Source: CAZGDB01 sp964524705 (GTDB lineage Bacteria; Pseudomonadota; Gammaproteobacteria; Berkiellales; Berkiellaceae). From it: 48,533 nt of DNA. The notes beneath the pieces are model-generated. The model saw only the letters and a program-made list of their open reading frames with translations, did no database searches and was not told the origin of the DNA. The stretch lies in contig CAZGDB010000010.1 in NCBI GenBank assembly GCA_964524705.1, positions 1-48,533 on the forward strand. The letters run 5' to 3'. Below, in pieces: positions 14,630-24,255 of this stretch. Position 1 is the stretch's first letter; each line of letters starts with the position of its first letter. Both the position numbers and the translations under genes were made by a program.

Positions 14630-17284
14630 CTAGCTTCTCCTGAGGCGATCATTTACTGTATTGAGTGCCTTTTCATTCGCATCAATGAGTGTTTTTGTGG
14701 CTCCAGCTTTACGTAAATGACGTAATGTATCTTCAATATGGGTCTTGGCTTTTTGTAGTCCCTGTTTATTAAGTTTGTTAATCTTATCATCGGTAAGGGG
14801 TTTTCCGCGTTCTGCCAGGGGCATTTTTTCAATATGAGATTTGAGCTGTTCCAGGGCGGTTTGTGTTTTTTGCAAGGTATCCTTATCATGCCCTTTAAAT
14901 ATACTGGTATTGAGTTCCTTCTCATTACTTTCCATTCTTTCTTTCATAGCAGTGGCCTGATGGATATCCATTTTTGAGATATCCTCAGCAGTAGGCGCTT
15001 TGAATTTTTCCAGGGCTGCTTGTTGTTTTTCACGTGCACTTTCTAACATAGCAATACCTGTTTTACCCAGACTTCCCAAGGCATCACCGACTTGCTTGGT
15101 GGCAGCTTCGCCTTGGCGTTCCACGCTCTTCATTTCGCTAGAAATCTCTCTGCCATAGCTTTCTGCTTGACCGCCGATCCAACGCATGACTCTATCTGGT
15201 AATACATAAATCATAGAAAAACACTTTGTGGCCAAAGATAGGCACAAAGAGACAAACAGTACCACAAGTACCACAGCACCAAAGAATGTGACTAAGGCCA
15301 CATTGGTTTTAACAGCTGCAGCGAACGTAAAGTGTAAAACCCCAAACCCAATACTAAAGAGTTTTCCACCCACTATTAATCCAATCACCATTAAGGTGGG
15401 TCTTAAAAAGACATTTGCGATTAAGGTAATAGCAGGTGCTGCTTTTCCTAAATGGTCCGATGCATGAGAAGGGGCGGTTAAACCTACCCCTACTAATGGC
15501 GCTGCAATCATTGCTTCAATCACCGCGATAAACCAGGCGAGGGAGGCAAACAAATAGGTAATAAAGGGTAACACAGGTAAATAAATCCCAAGCGCAGCTC
15601 CTGCGGTCCATAACAAGGTGAGGATGGTAATAATGATAGGGCCGATCACCATGACTGCAGTCATAATGGCAATCGCAAAAGGATTGCCCCCTGTATTAGA
15701 GGAGCCAGCCAGTGTTACAAGCATAATGACGGTTAAAACCGCAAAAAGTGAAATTTCACAATCCAGCATCATACCAGTACCCCATTGGCTCATGGAGAGC
15801 ATGGGGTCTAAAGTGTTATCACGATTAGTGATTTTTTCAATTTGGTTCAGCGCTAATCCTGCACAGCTGTCTTGATAAAAACTTTTTAGATCATTAATAC
15901 TGTGATTTTTACTCGTATTCTGAGCGTTAGCTAATGCCGTTAAACTGGCTTCTGAGGCACTGGCGTCCCCTTTAGTCATATACATTTCTACCAGTGCTGC
16001 TAATGGCATTTGTGTACCATCAGAGGAGGTAGGCATTAAAAAGGCAGGTTGTGACAGGTCAGTACTGCGTTTGTTTAAAGCATCAAAACCCGGAATAGTC
16101 ACTTGAGCAGGGGGTAACATAAAGTTACTTTGGTTACGGGGATAGACCAGGTCAAAATAGTTCGTAGCTGCTACTAACCAACCTGCTTTACGCATTTGGT
16201 TAGTCGTTACATCAGGATCTGCAGTATTACTTGGTAAAGTATTTAAAGGTACATTAACTTGCGTATTATTTTTATTGAGTTTTATTACTCTTAAATTAGA
16301 GAGCAGCATCAGATATTTTTGGGTCTGTGTTTTGATGAGGCCGGGGAGGGGGATCCAATCTTGTGTTTTAGCGGTGACCAGGTTTTTTGCAGAATCGCCA
16401 AATATCTCAAAAGTATCTATGATAAATTGCATATGTAGACTGGTAGCGGGACCATATTCAGCAGCTTTACCTTGAACAACATAAGGGGTAGCTATTTTTT
16501 GGATCTGATTTGTATTCGCTGTCGCAGAATAAAAAGTCGGAGCTTCCCATAAACCACAGAGATATTGGTTGGTGATGGCGGTATCACCCTGTATTCCAAT
16601 TCCAATCGTGGTTATGCTTTTGTTGCTTAAGATATGGGGTTTTATTTCTTCTGCATCCAACCCTAAAACCGCGATAGAATCTGTGCCTTTGGCAATCAGT
16701 TTTCGTTGTGCTTCTACATAGGCTGCTTTACAGACGGCAGCTCTAAAAATATTTTCAACCGTATTACGGGCATCTTTTTGTTCTTGATCTGTAAATTTAG
16801 TGATGGGCAGTAAACTGACGCCTTGAATGTTTTTATCTAAAACGGTGCCCCAAATCTGATTAGCAGCGCCGACCCCTTGTAAGATAATCCACATCGTAAA
16901 GATTTGAAACAGACAATAGCCGGTTTTGGTGGGAGTGATTAAGGCGATGCCTAAAAGGGCTTTAAAAGGGACCCACATTGCAGAAAACTTTTGCCCCATT
17001 AAGTTTCCTTCATGGGCGGTACTGATGGTAGAGATGATGGTTGCATACCCAACGACAATAGTGGCCATCGCCAGAATCGCGTTATTAAAGACTTTGAATA
17101 CAGACCCTAGCATGGAGTCGGTGAAAGGCAGTAGGGTACCTACCGGTCCAAAAAGCATAGCAAGGTATTTAATGGAAAGGTCAGTATTCTGATCTGTAGT
17201 TTTTAATAAGTCAGGCAACTCTGCCCAGACTAAACTAGGAAAGCATAATAAGAGTAGCGTCAGTAAATGCTTTTTATGCTTCAC
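14630..17284 (-). CDS. dotA: DotA-family protein, third tandem copy
   Basis: 884 aa from a GTG start (AGGA 7 nt upstream). Signal peptide at about residues 1-21, then membrane helices near 60-150, a large variable periplasmic region (about 150-500) and a C-terminal bundle of helices (about 505-740) that ends in the family motif LPDRVMRWIGGQ. The C-terminal ~140 residues are charged coiled coil (HIEKMPLAERGKPLTDD). In Legionella, DotA is a polytopic inner-membrane Dot component that is itself released and forms rings. It follows the second copy by 9 nt and ends at the shared terminator. Confidence 0.88.
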   Translation of the reverse strand: MKHKKHLLTLLLLCFPSLVWAELPDLLKTTDQNTDLSIKYLAMLFGPVGTLLPFTDSMLGSVFKVFNNAILAMATIVVGYATIISTISTAHEGNLMGQKFSAMWVPFKALLGIALITPTKTGYCLFQIFTMWIILQGVGAANQIWGTVLDKNIQGVSLLPITKFTDQEQKDARNTVENIFRAAVCKAAYVEAQRKLIAKGTDSIAVLGLDAEEIKPHILSNKSITTIGIGIQGDTAITNQYLCGLWEAPTFYSATANTNQIQKIATPYVVQGKAAEYGPATSLHMQFIIDTFEIFGDSAKNLVTAKTQDWIPLPGLIKTQTQKYLMLLSNLRVIKLNKNNTQVNVPLNTLPSNTADPDVTTNQMRKAGWLVAATNYFDLVYPRNQSNFMLPPAQVTIPGFDALNKRSTDLSQPAFLMPTSSDGTQMPLAALVEMYMTKGDASASEASLTALANAQNTSKNHSINDLKSFYQDSCAGLALNQIEKITNRDNTLDPMLSMSQWGTGMMLDCEISLFAVLTVIMLVTLAGSSNTGGNPFAIAIMTAVMVIGPIIITILTLLWTAGAALGIYLPVLPFITYLFASLAWFIAVIEAMIAAPLVGVGLTAPSHASDHLGKAAPAITLIANVFLRPTLMVIGLIVGGKLFSIGFGVLHFTFAAAVKTNVALVTFFGAVVLVVLFVSLCLSLATKCFSMIYVLPDRVMRWIGGQAESYGREISSEMKSVERQGEAATKQVGDALGSLGKTGIAMLESAREKQQAALEKFKAPTAEDISKMDIHQATAMKERMESNEKELNTSIFKGHDKDTLQKTQTALEQLKSHIEKMPLAERGKPLTDDKINKLNKQGLQKAKTHIEDTLRHLRKAGATKTLIDANEKALNTVNDRLRRS

Positions 17285-17293
17285 CTTTGGATC

Positions 17294-20134
17294 CTATTTA
17301 TATTCATCGCCACTATAGTCAGCATCGAAGTCAGGCTTAAAGTCATCATCATCTTTACTTTCTTGAGGTTTTAAGCTGCCGCCACCGCTTTTACCGCCGC
17401 CTTTCCCGCCACCTTTGCCACCTTTACTGCTTGAACCACCGGAGGAGCTACTACTGCTATCATCGGAATCGTTGTCATCGTTTCCGCCGCCAGCCCCACC
17501 GCCGAGGCTACTACCCATAGCTTTTCCTAAACTTGCCGTTGCGCCTTTACCATCGGTTGCGCCGCCTGTAGTGGGACCGGCACCACCGGCACCACCGGCA
17601 GGCGGACTGGCACCACCACCTGCAGCTTCACCACCAGGAGCGGCCCCTCCACCTTCAGCGCTTTTCGCAGTATCTCCGGCTGCTTTGCCGGCCTCTTGCG
17701 CGGTGCTGATGGCGGCTTTGCCGATTTCGCCCATGGTTTTGCCGGTAGCATCGGCTGCGCCTTTGACTTCTTGTTGAGTTTGCTGGACTGCTTGACCGGC
17801 TTCTTGACCCCAATGTTCGACTTGACCGCCGATCCAACGTAATACTCTATCAGGGAGAACGTGAATTAAGGCAAAAGCTTTGTTTGCAATACTTAAAGCT
17901 AAAGAGACATACATTACAATGATTAAAATGGCACCAAATGCTGTAAGATCTGCAACCTGTGTTCTTACGGCAGCATCAAAGCTAAAATGTAGCATGTCTA
18001 CGCCAATGATAAAGAGACGGCTACCGATGATGAAGCCTAAAACCATCAGTGAAGGTCTTAAAAAGACATTCGTAATCAGCATAATCGCAGGGGCTGCTTT
18101 ACCTAGATGCTCTTGAGAAGGGGAGGTGAGTCCTAGGCCAATTAACGGGGCTGCTACGATAGCTTCAATGACAGCCAAAAACCACCCAATGGCACTAAAA
18201 AAGAACAGCAAATAGGGAATCATCGGTAAGTAGATGGCAATTAAAGCACCCGCTGACCAGAGGGTACTGATTATCATCAAAATAATAGGCGCAATAGTCA
18301 TCACCGCATTAATGATAGCGGCAAACACAGGGTTAACGGAAGAAGCAACACCACCAACTGCTGCTAATGGAATAAATACTGCTAATACTGCAAAGAAAGC
18401 AATTTCAGTATCAACCATCAGGGAGGTACCCCAGATAGACATAGACATCATCGGGTCTAAGCCATGACTTTTAGTGATGGAGTCAATAGTTTTCATAACA
18501 TTACTCATTAAACTATCACGAATCGCATCTATAAAAACATTTTTACCACTACGGCGTGGATTCTCTTTAGGGGTGATTTTTTCTACTGGAGAGGATTCGG
18601 GGTTAATGCTTTGTTTTATGTAGAGGTCAGTAGCATTCGCTAAAGGCATTGAGAAAGGCAGACTAATAGGACCAGTTTTTATAGGCTCGCTAATCGCATA
18701 ATCTTTATTGGTCATGGTCAGCATATTAATCTTTTCTAATTCTGTGATATCAAAATTATGTGCTGGGGCGTCAATTCTTTTTTTGCTATTAGGCGGATAG
18801 ATAAGGTTAAAGTAGTAACTCCCGGCATATAACCAACCACCTTGACGGGCACTGGCTAAGCGGTCTCCGGTGTCGGTATGTAGTTCAGGGAGCAATTCAT
18901 CCATAGGCACTGGACCGCTTACATCTATGAATTTTTTGCTTTGTAAAGCATTATAATAAGTTTTTACTGCTTCTTTAAAAAAACCAGGAGGTGGGGCGTA
19001 TTCTGTCGGTTTAGTATAAACTGCTTCTTTCGCGGCATTGTCCATATTTTGGGCCATGGCTAAGAGGGCTGCAGCGTGCGCTTGATCAATATCTGGTCTA
19101 GATTTAGTGACTCCTGTATTGATATAGGATTGCGCAGGTAAATAAGTGCGGGTCATGATATCTGCTAATCCACCAATTGCAACTGCTCCAATTGCACCAA
19201 TAGGGCCTGCAACAGCAGCACCTGCTGCAGCTCCCCCTGCAATCCCACCGCTTTTTTCTGCGCTACCGGAAGTGTTGGTATTACTTTTGATGCCAGCAAC
19301 GTTATATTGTAAATTTTGTTGCACACCACAGATGGTTGCATATTCTGCATTTCCTTCAATCCCAATAGCGACGCGCATGGTACCTGTAGGGGTTTCATTA
19401 GCCATAGTTTCTGCAATATAGGTTTTAATCTCCATTGCCATGCCCTTTAAAGGAAGAGGAGTGATAGCTTTGGGGATAGGGTCTGCAGGATCTGCAGGCG
19501 CGTTGTTTTTAGCAGTAATGGTTTCATGTGCTTTTTGATAAGCATATTTGCAAGCTAAACCATTAAAGACATTTTGAGCGGTTATTTTATATCTCATCAT
19601 CCAGATATCAGGAGGGGATGCATTCCATTTTTTTTCAAAGCTAGGCTCAACTGGTTTAATACTGTTGCCTTGCATCGCATTATCTAATACAGAGCCCCAT
19701 AACTGATTGGCGGCACCTACCCCTTGTAAGATAATCCAAAGGGTTAGCATCTGGAATAAACAATAGCCACTGGCTAATGGGGTGACCATGGTGATCCCAA
19801 GACCAGCTTTTAAGGGGATCCACAGGGAAGAAAACTTTTTCCCCATCATTTCGCCCTCTTGGGCAGTATGCAGGGTAGACATTAAAATGGTGTATAAAAC
19901 AGTCACTAAACCCAGTGACAGAATCACTGCATTATAAATTTTAAAAACACTTCCTAAAACCATAGTCCCGGTCCCTTGAAGGACGGTGCCTACGTTGCCA
20001 AAAATCAGACCTAGATAATAGAGGGAGGCATCGCTTTGGGTATCGGTGCCTGCTAACAGATCTGGAGGTGCAGCGGCTACGATTACGGGTACACAACATA
20101 GTGCAGAGGCTAAAATCCAATTTTGGTAACGCAT
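17294..20134 (-). CDS. dotA: DotA-family protein, second tandem copy
   Basis: 946 aa. Signal peptide at about residues 1-22, then the same layout as its neighbours: N-terminal helices including the conserved CLFQMLTLWIILQGVGAANQ, a variable periplasmic region, a C-terminal helix bundle and the motif LPDRVLRWIGGQ. The last ~150 residues are a long Ala/Gly then Gly/Ser/Asp/Lys low-complexity tail, absent from the other two copies. It starts 5 nt after the first copy. It is closer to the third copy than to the first (both share ANQLWG/ANQIWG and VLPDRV), so the array probably arose by successive duplications. Confidence 0.9.
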   Translation of the reverse strand: MRYQNWILASALCCVPVIVAAAPPDLLAGTDTQSDASLYYLGLIFGNVGTVLQGTGTMVLGSVFKIYNAVILSLGLVTVLYTILMSTLHTAQEGEMMGKKFSSLWIPLKAGLGITMVTPLASGYCLFQMLTLWIILQGVGAANQLWGSVLDNAMQGNSIKPVEPSFEKKWNASPPDIWMMRYKITAQNVFNGLACKYAYQKAHETITAKNNAPADPADPIPKAITPLPLKGMAMEIKTYIAETMANETPTGTMRVAIGIEGNAEYATICGVQQNLQYNVAGIKSNTNTSGSAEKSGGIAGGAAAGAAVAGPIGAIGAVAIGGLADIMTRTYLPAQSYINTGVTKSRPDIDQAHAAALLAMAQNMDNAAKEAVYTKPTEYAPPPGFFKEAVKTYYNALQSKKFIDVSGPVPMDELLPELHTDTGDRLASARQGGWLYAGSYYFNLIYPPNSKKRIDAPAHNFDITELEKINMLTMTNKDYAISEPIKTGPISLPFSMPLANATDLYIKQSINPESSPVEKITPKENPRRSGKNVFIDAIRDSLMSNVMKTIDSITKSHGLDPMMSMSIWGTSLMVDTEIAFFAVLAVFIPLAAVGGVASSVNPVFAAIINAVMTIAPIILMIISTLWSAGALIAIYLPMIPYLLFFFSAIGWFLAVIEAIVAAPLIGLGLTSPSQEHLGKAAPAIMLITNVFLRPSLMVLGFIIGSRLFIIGVDMLHFSFDAAVRTQVADLTAFGAILIIVMYVSLALSIANKAFALIHVLPDRVLRWIGGQVEHWGQEAGQAVQQTQQEVKGAADATGKTMGEIGKAAISTAQEAGKAAGDTAKSAEGGGAAPGGEAAGGGASPPAGGAGGAGPTTGGATDGKGATASLGKAMGSSLGGGAGGGNDDNDSDDSSSSSSGGSSSKGGKGGGKGGGKSGGGSLKPQESKDDDDFKPDFDADYSGDEYK

Positions 20135-20139
20135 TTTGA

Positions 20140-22638
20140 TTAAGCTCCCCCTTTGGCAGCACTGCTGGCAGCAGCTTGCGCACCTTGTTTGGCAGAACTG
20201 GAAATTGCTTTACCAGTTTGCGAGATAACCTGACCGGTTTGTTGTTGTGTTTTTTCAGTAGCGCCTTTAGCAGCAGAAAGGGCTTCTCCAGCACTAGTAT
20301 CATCTGGCGTACCGCCAATCCAACGAATGACCTGATCTGGAACTAAGTAAGTTGCTGAAAAACAACGTTGAATTAAAATACCTACGGTACTGACAAACAT
20401 TGCCAGTAGTGGAATCGCGGCAAATAAACTAGAGCCGGGTAACTGTCCGGTAAGTGTGGATAAAAACGTGTTCGAGAAAAATTGCATACATGCAATAAAG
20501 AGTCGAGCTGCTAAAATAAAACCAATCACCGTTAAAGCAGGGCGTATAAAGACTGCAATCCATTGGGTAACGGTAGCGCCTAATTTACCTACATCATCTT
20601 CTGAAGGAACGGTGAGCGCAATAGCAATAATTGGTGCAGCAACCACACCTTCTAATACAATTAATAGCCATCCAAAGACGGCAAACAAATAGATAATATA
20701 GGGAACCATGGGGTAATAAATCGCCATCATTCCGGCTAAACCCCAGAGGAGGGTCACAAACACCAAAATAATAGGCATTAAGAGAATAATCGCCACGATG
20801 ACTACTAAGAATACAGGTGACATACAAGCGCCACCACCGGTTAAGCCAAAGACGACGATAGCGGCTAAGAAACTGAAGAAGAAGGTTTCAATCCCTCCCA
20901 TAATATTGCCACCTAAGATGGAGAGTGACATTAAAGGATCTTCCTGAGGATTGTTCACAAAAGAGTCAATGTCCGCCATTAAGCTTTTGTATAAACTTGA
21001 AAAATCTTCTGAAAATCCACGAATGGCTTTTAAAGACTCTGCAGTTTCTTCATCATAATCCCCAGAGTCGGTTAAAGTTTGAAACGCAGAACTAGCGGGG
21101 GTTACTGCAGGTGGAGCACTGGGAGTCTTTAATCCGGGAGCCTGATTGCTCAATAAGTTCGTAGATAATGAACGTAAAGATTTTAGGGCATCAGCACAAT
21201 AGGAAGCCGGTGCTGTAGCACTACACCCCATTGCTGCTTCTATGGATTTAGGAAGAAAATAGGAAGAAGGCGCATCTGGGTTAATCGCGGTTACATTGAT
21301 TGTATAATCTTTAGAAACAGCTGGTGGAGGTGGGGGGCTGGCTAATTTATAATAATACACACCAGCTAGTGCCCATCCTACTGTACGCGCTTCTTCACTA
21401 ATGCTAGGCGGGACTGCACCGTACCCTGGGATTTCAGTTGCATATACGGCGGTATATAAGGTGTTTAAAGGGTTGAGGAGCGCATTAATTTTAAAAGAAG
21501 CTGCTTGTAATAAACTATAGGCTATAGAGCTGTTAGGTTCTAAAGCTTGTAAAAAACCCATAATGTCTGAGCCCATATCCGTTGGCATGACTTGCTTAGA
21601 TAATAAATTGACGACTTCAGGCTTATTTAAATAAGTGGAAATTAAATCCATAGAAGCTGCAGCGTTGCTGTTCATGTCATCTAGCAATGTCATAATTTGA
21701 GTGATTTGTATGTCTTGTAACTTATGATTAATTTCAAGTGTTTTTTCATCACTTAGAGTAGACAGAGCCGGAGGGCCTGCCATGACATTAGAAAGCACGG
21801 ATTTTGAGGAGGCTAATTTAATAGCTTTGGTAAAATCAGTAGCTGTAATGGTTCCGTAGATAGTCTCAGGCGGTGCACTGAGATCGTCGCCCGCATCTCT
21901 AAATAAAATTTTACCTGGGGTAGTGCCACTGGCTGGAACCGCGAGATAGATAATGTTTTTCACAGGTGTTGTGAATTTTGCGGTAATCCCAGGGACAAAC
22001 TCTTTAAGTTTTTCAAGATCTTCAGGCGTAGGATTAGTGGGGGTCGCTGGTTTTGGAGGTAAAGTGTTTACGTGATTTACATATTGCGTCATTAAGCATA
22101 ATGCATAGATATCTTTTGCGATATTAAAGCCAGCACTATTGGTAGGTGCAGATAAGTTGGGGTTACTAATGCTAATGCCTTCGTCATATGCGTTAATGAC
22201 GGTATTCCAAACCCCATTGGCAGCGCCGATACCATTAATCACGACCCACATAAATAGGATCTGAATCCATGCATACCCACTAGAGGAGGGCATGAGTAAG
22301 GCAATACCTAAAATAGAACGAATAGGGGTGAAGATGACTGAAAATTTAGATCCTAATACCTTTCCCTCATGTGCTGTGTTTAGAGCAGCAGTAAAGAGGC
22401 TATAGACTACGATGACTAACGTGAGGCATAAAGCGATATAACTAAAAATCCTAAAGATTGCAGGGAGAATTGCATCATTACCTTCTAGTGGCATTTGGTT
22501 CATAGAACCAAATAGCATCCCAAGGAATTTAAGAGATTGGTCTTGTGGGTCTACTGGGAATACAAAGTTAATAGCCAGCACCGAAGGACTAAAGCCAAGC
22601 GCTAGGAGTCCGACAATAAGCCAGCTATATTTTTTCAT
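20140..22638 (-). CDS. dotA: DotA-family protein, copy directly after icmV
   Basis: 832 aa, similar in length to Coxiella DotA (about 815 aa). Signal peptide at about residues 1-22. N-terminal helices are followed by a periplasmic region (about 150-540), a C-terminal helix bundle (about 560-770) and the motif VPDQVIRWIGG, with an Ala/Gln/Ser-rich tail. The ATG overlaps the icmV stop as TGATG, the icmV-dotA coupling seen in Legionella. By position this is the most likely orthologue of canonical DotA, although the other two copies keep the more conserved DRV/LRWIGGQ form. Confidence 0.92.
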   Translation of the reverse strand: MKKYSWLIVGLLALGFSPSVLAINFVFPVDPQDQSLKFLGMLFGSMNQMPLEGNDAILPAIFRIFSYIALCLTLVIVVYSLFTAALNTAHEGKVLGSKFSVIFTPIRSILGIALLMPSSSGYAWIQILFMWVVINGIGAANGVWNTVINAYDEGISISNPNLSAPTNSAGFNIAKDIYALCLMTQYVNHVNTLPPKPATPTNPTPEDLEKLKEFVPGITAKFTTPVKNIIYLAVPASGTTPGKILFRDAGDDLSAPPETIYGTITATDFTKAIKLASSKSVLSNVMAGPPALSTLSDEKTLEINHKLQDIQITQIMTLLDDMNSNAAASMDLISTYLNKPEVVNLLSKQVMPTDMGSDIMGFLQALEPNSSIAYSLLQAASFKINALLNPLNTLYTAVYATEIPGYGAVPPSISEEARTVGWALAGVYYYKLASPPPPPAVSKDYTINVTAINPDAPSSYFLPKSIEAAMGCSATAPASYCADALKSLRSLSTNLLSNQAPGLKTPSAPPAVTPASSAFQTLTDSGDYDEETAESLKAIRGFSEDFSSLYKSLMADIDSFVNNPQEDPLMSLSILGGNIMGGIETFFFSFLAAIVVFGLTGGGACMSPVFLVVIVAIILLMPIILVFVTLLWGLAGMMAIYYPMVPYIIYLFAVFGWLLIVLEGVVAAPIIAIALTVPSEDDVGKLGATVTQWIAVFIRPALTVIGFILAARLFIACMQFFSNTFLSTLTGQLPGSSLFAAIPLLAMFVSTVGILIQRCFSATYLVPDQVIRWIGGTPDDTSAGEALSAAKGATEKTQQQTGQVISQTGKAISSSAKQGAQAAASSAAKGGA

Positions 22639-23084
22639 CAGTGATGTACCGTAGAGTTAAGCCATTCTTGAAAGGTACAGCCCAATTTGCGTTCACGTAA
22701 TTGGAATAACCAAAAATGGAATCTAAAAGCTTGTGTTAGGCAATAAAGTACTAATAAGAACGAAATACTGCTTCCAAATAAAGATTTTTCAAAAATCATA
22801 TACCCACAATACCCTAAGAGTATCAATGCTAAAGTAACATAGGTATAGGTTAATCGCGTGAATTCTTTTTTACGCGCGTTAATATCCTCTTCTGTTAAAC
22901 CTTGACGTGCCATTGCTTCTTCAAAAGTTTCAAGATAGGTGGCTTGCTTGGTTCTGATTAAATCTTCTGCAATACGGTAAGTATTTTGGGAAGTGTTTTT
23001 AAGTAGGTCGTAACTCATCCAGCGATCTACACGCACATCCACGATGGTGCCTGCTAATTTTCGTGCACCGCTCCAAAATCCCAT
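22638..23084 (-). CDS. icmV: Dot/Icm inner-membrane protein IcmV
   Basis: 148 aa; Legionella IcmV is 151 aa. The N-terminus MGFWSGARKLAGTIVDVRVD is typical, with a soluble part to about residue 75 and two membrane helices at about 78-95 and 99-118. GGAGAGG lies 7 nt before the ATG. It leads the leftward icmV-dotA-dotA-dotA operon and diverges from icmW, as in Legionella. Confidence 0.9.
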   Translation of the reverse strand: MGFWSGARKLAGTIVDVRVDRWMSYDLLKNTSQNTYRIAEDLIRTKQATYLETFEEAMARQGLTEEDINARKKEFTRLTYTYVTLALILLGYCGYMIFEKSLFGSSISFLLVLYCLTQAFRFHFWLFQLRERKLGCTFQEWLNSTVHH

Positions 23085-23118
23085 ATTTTAGACCTCTCCA
23101 TTATATATATACTATTAC

Positions 23119-23147
23119 ATGTTAGTTCAAAGAGTATCCCTTCTCAA
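23119..23147 (-). promoter_or_regulatory. Predicted promoter for icmV-dotA array
   Basis: On the minus strand, TTGAGA (23147-23142), 17 nt and TAACAT (23124-23119) precede icmV by about 35 nt. An alternative -10 in the TATATATATAAT run lies too close to the ribosome site to leave a leader. Assigned by eye. Confidence 0.3.
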
Positions 23148-23225
23148 GCTGCATATTAGGATATAGGTAGTCAGGGGTCTCACTATTAAACGCATTTTTT
23201 ACATTATAAAACCGTTAACCAACTC

Positions 23226-23254
23226 ATAGATAGATGCCGTCTAAAAGTTATGCT
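23226..23254 (+). promoter_or_regulatory. Predicted promoter for the icmW-icmX operon
   Basis: TATGCT at 23249-23254 within AGTTATGCT, the same 9-mer found at the icmS promoter (3589-3597). The -35 (ATAGAT at 23226-23231, 17-nt spacing) is poor, which suggests dependence on an activator. The leader to icmW would be about 36 nt. Confidence 0.35.
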
Positions 23255-23296
23255 AGACTCAATCGAGCATAGGCTATATTTATAGAGAAGCGAACC

Positions 23297-23752
23297 ATGC
23301 CCGATCTGTCTTTGGAAGGAACGCATAGATTTTGGTGCGACTACGATAGAAAGATTTTGTATCGTATTGTGACATCTATGGAGAGCGTTGAGAGCTGGTC
23401 TGTTGACTCACTTAAAGGGGTCGATGAGCTTGTTACTTATTTAGGTCGTTTGTTAGATGAGTGTGATGATGTCTCGCGGGTGGATAATAAAACTGCGGTG
23501 AAGATGTTATCTAATATTCATGCCTCGCGTGCTTTTAGGATTATGCAACATTTAGATTTATTGAAGCCAGGAACTGCCGCACAGTTTTTAGCATGGGCTG
23601 AAGAACAGGGCAAAGGCAGTGCGTCCCCTTATCCTTATACAGAAGTATTTTTAAGACGGAATGTCGCCTTTGAGCGGCTACAGTTATTAGCACGTATCTT
23701 TGGGCCTGAACGTATCAATTTGATTATGAAAGCACTGGAGAGCGCAGAGTGA
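23297..23752 (+). CDS. icmW: Dot/Icm effector chaperone IcmW
   Basis: 151 aa, the same length as Legionella IcmW. It is an acidic cytoplasmic protein that pairs with IcmS. Family features: the start MPDLSLEGTHRFWCDYDRKI, central NIHASRAFRIMQHLDLLKPG, and the C-terminal ARIFGPERINLIMKALES. It starts the rightward operon that includes icmX. The next gene begins at a GTG overlapping its stop. Confidence 0.95.
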   Translation: MPDLSLEGTHRFWCDYDRKILYRIVTSMESVESWSVDSLKGVDELVTYLGRLLDECDDVSRVDNKTAVKMLSNIHASRAFRIMQHLDLLKPGTAAQFLAWAEEQGKGSASPYPYTEVFLRRNVAFERLQLLARIFGPERINLIMKALESAE

Positions 23753-24240
23753 AAAGGATTATCACGATTGCAACGTTATGCTGCGTAGCCAATATTGCTG
23801 TTGCAGCAACATCATCACCAAGAGAAAATACGCACTTAAAAGCTGTTACGGACAGCATAGCAGCTGAACGAACGGGGTATATGGAGACTTATGCACCAGA
23901 GGCGCCAAGTGTAGCTTGGACGAATGAAACGTGTGCTGGGACTCAAGATTTAAAGTGTAAGAAAGCTGATTCTGCTTGGCAAAAATATACTGATGAGAAG
24001 AAAAATTCTCAAAAGTTAAAACAAACCATGGTCCAGAGTCCTGCTTTAAGCACGAGTAAAGCGGCCCAAAAGTATGTAACAGATCGTACGCAAGAGAAAA
24101 AAGATTATTTACAAAATCATATGCCTTCTAATCCTGACGTAAATTGGGATGATACTACTTGTTATAAAAATACTGATTTAAAATGTGAAAAACCTAACGC
24201 CATGTGGGATAGTGTTATTAAGCCCGCTACCAGTCCTTAA
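23749..24240 (+). CDS. Periplasmic protein with two Cys-pair repeats
   Basis: 163 aa from a GTG overlapping the icmW stop (GTGA). Signal peptide at about residues 1-19 (cleavage after AVA). The mature part is an internal duplication. Each half has a helix with E-R/K-x-x-Y followed by W-x-(D/N)-x-T-C-x5-D-L-K-C-x-K/x-x-A/P-x-x-x-W (NETCAGTQDLKCKKADSAW and DTTCYKNTDLKCEKPNAMW). The spacing suggests one disulfide per repeat. The next gene has a third copy. I do not recognise the family. Its place between icmW and icmX argues for a periplasmic Dot/Icm accessory role. Confidence 0.7.
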   Translation: MKRIITIATLCCVANIAVAATSSPRENTHLKAVTDSIAAERTGYMETYAPEAPSVAWTNETCAGTQDLKCKKADSAWQKYTDEKKNSQKLKQTMVQSPALSTSKAAQKYVTDRTQEKKDYLQNHMPSNPDVNWDDTTCYKNTDLKCEKPNAMWDSVIKPATSP

Positions 24241-24255
24241 AATATCAGGAGAGCA

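Noticed and set aside
17415..17777. 120-codon plus-strand Pro/Leu/Ala-rich frame
   Set aside because: It is a shadow of the Gly/Ser/Ala-rich tail of the second DotA copy; repetitive codons keep other frames open.
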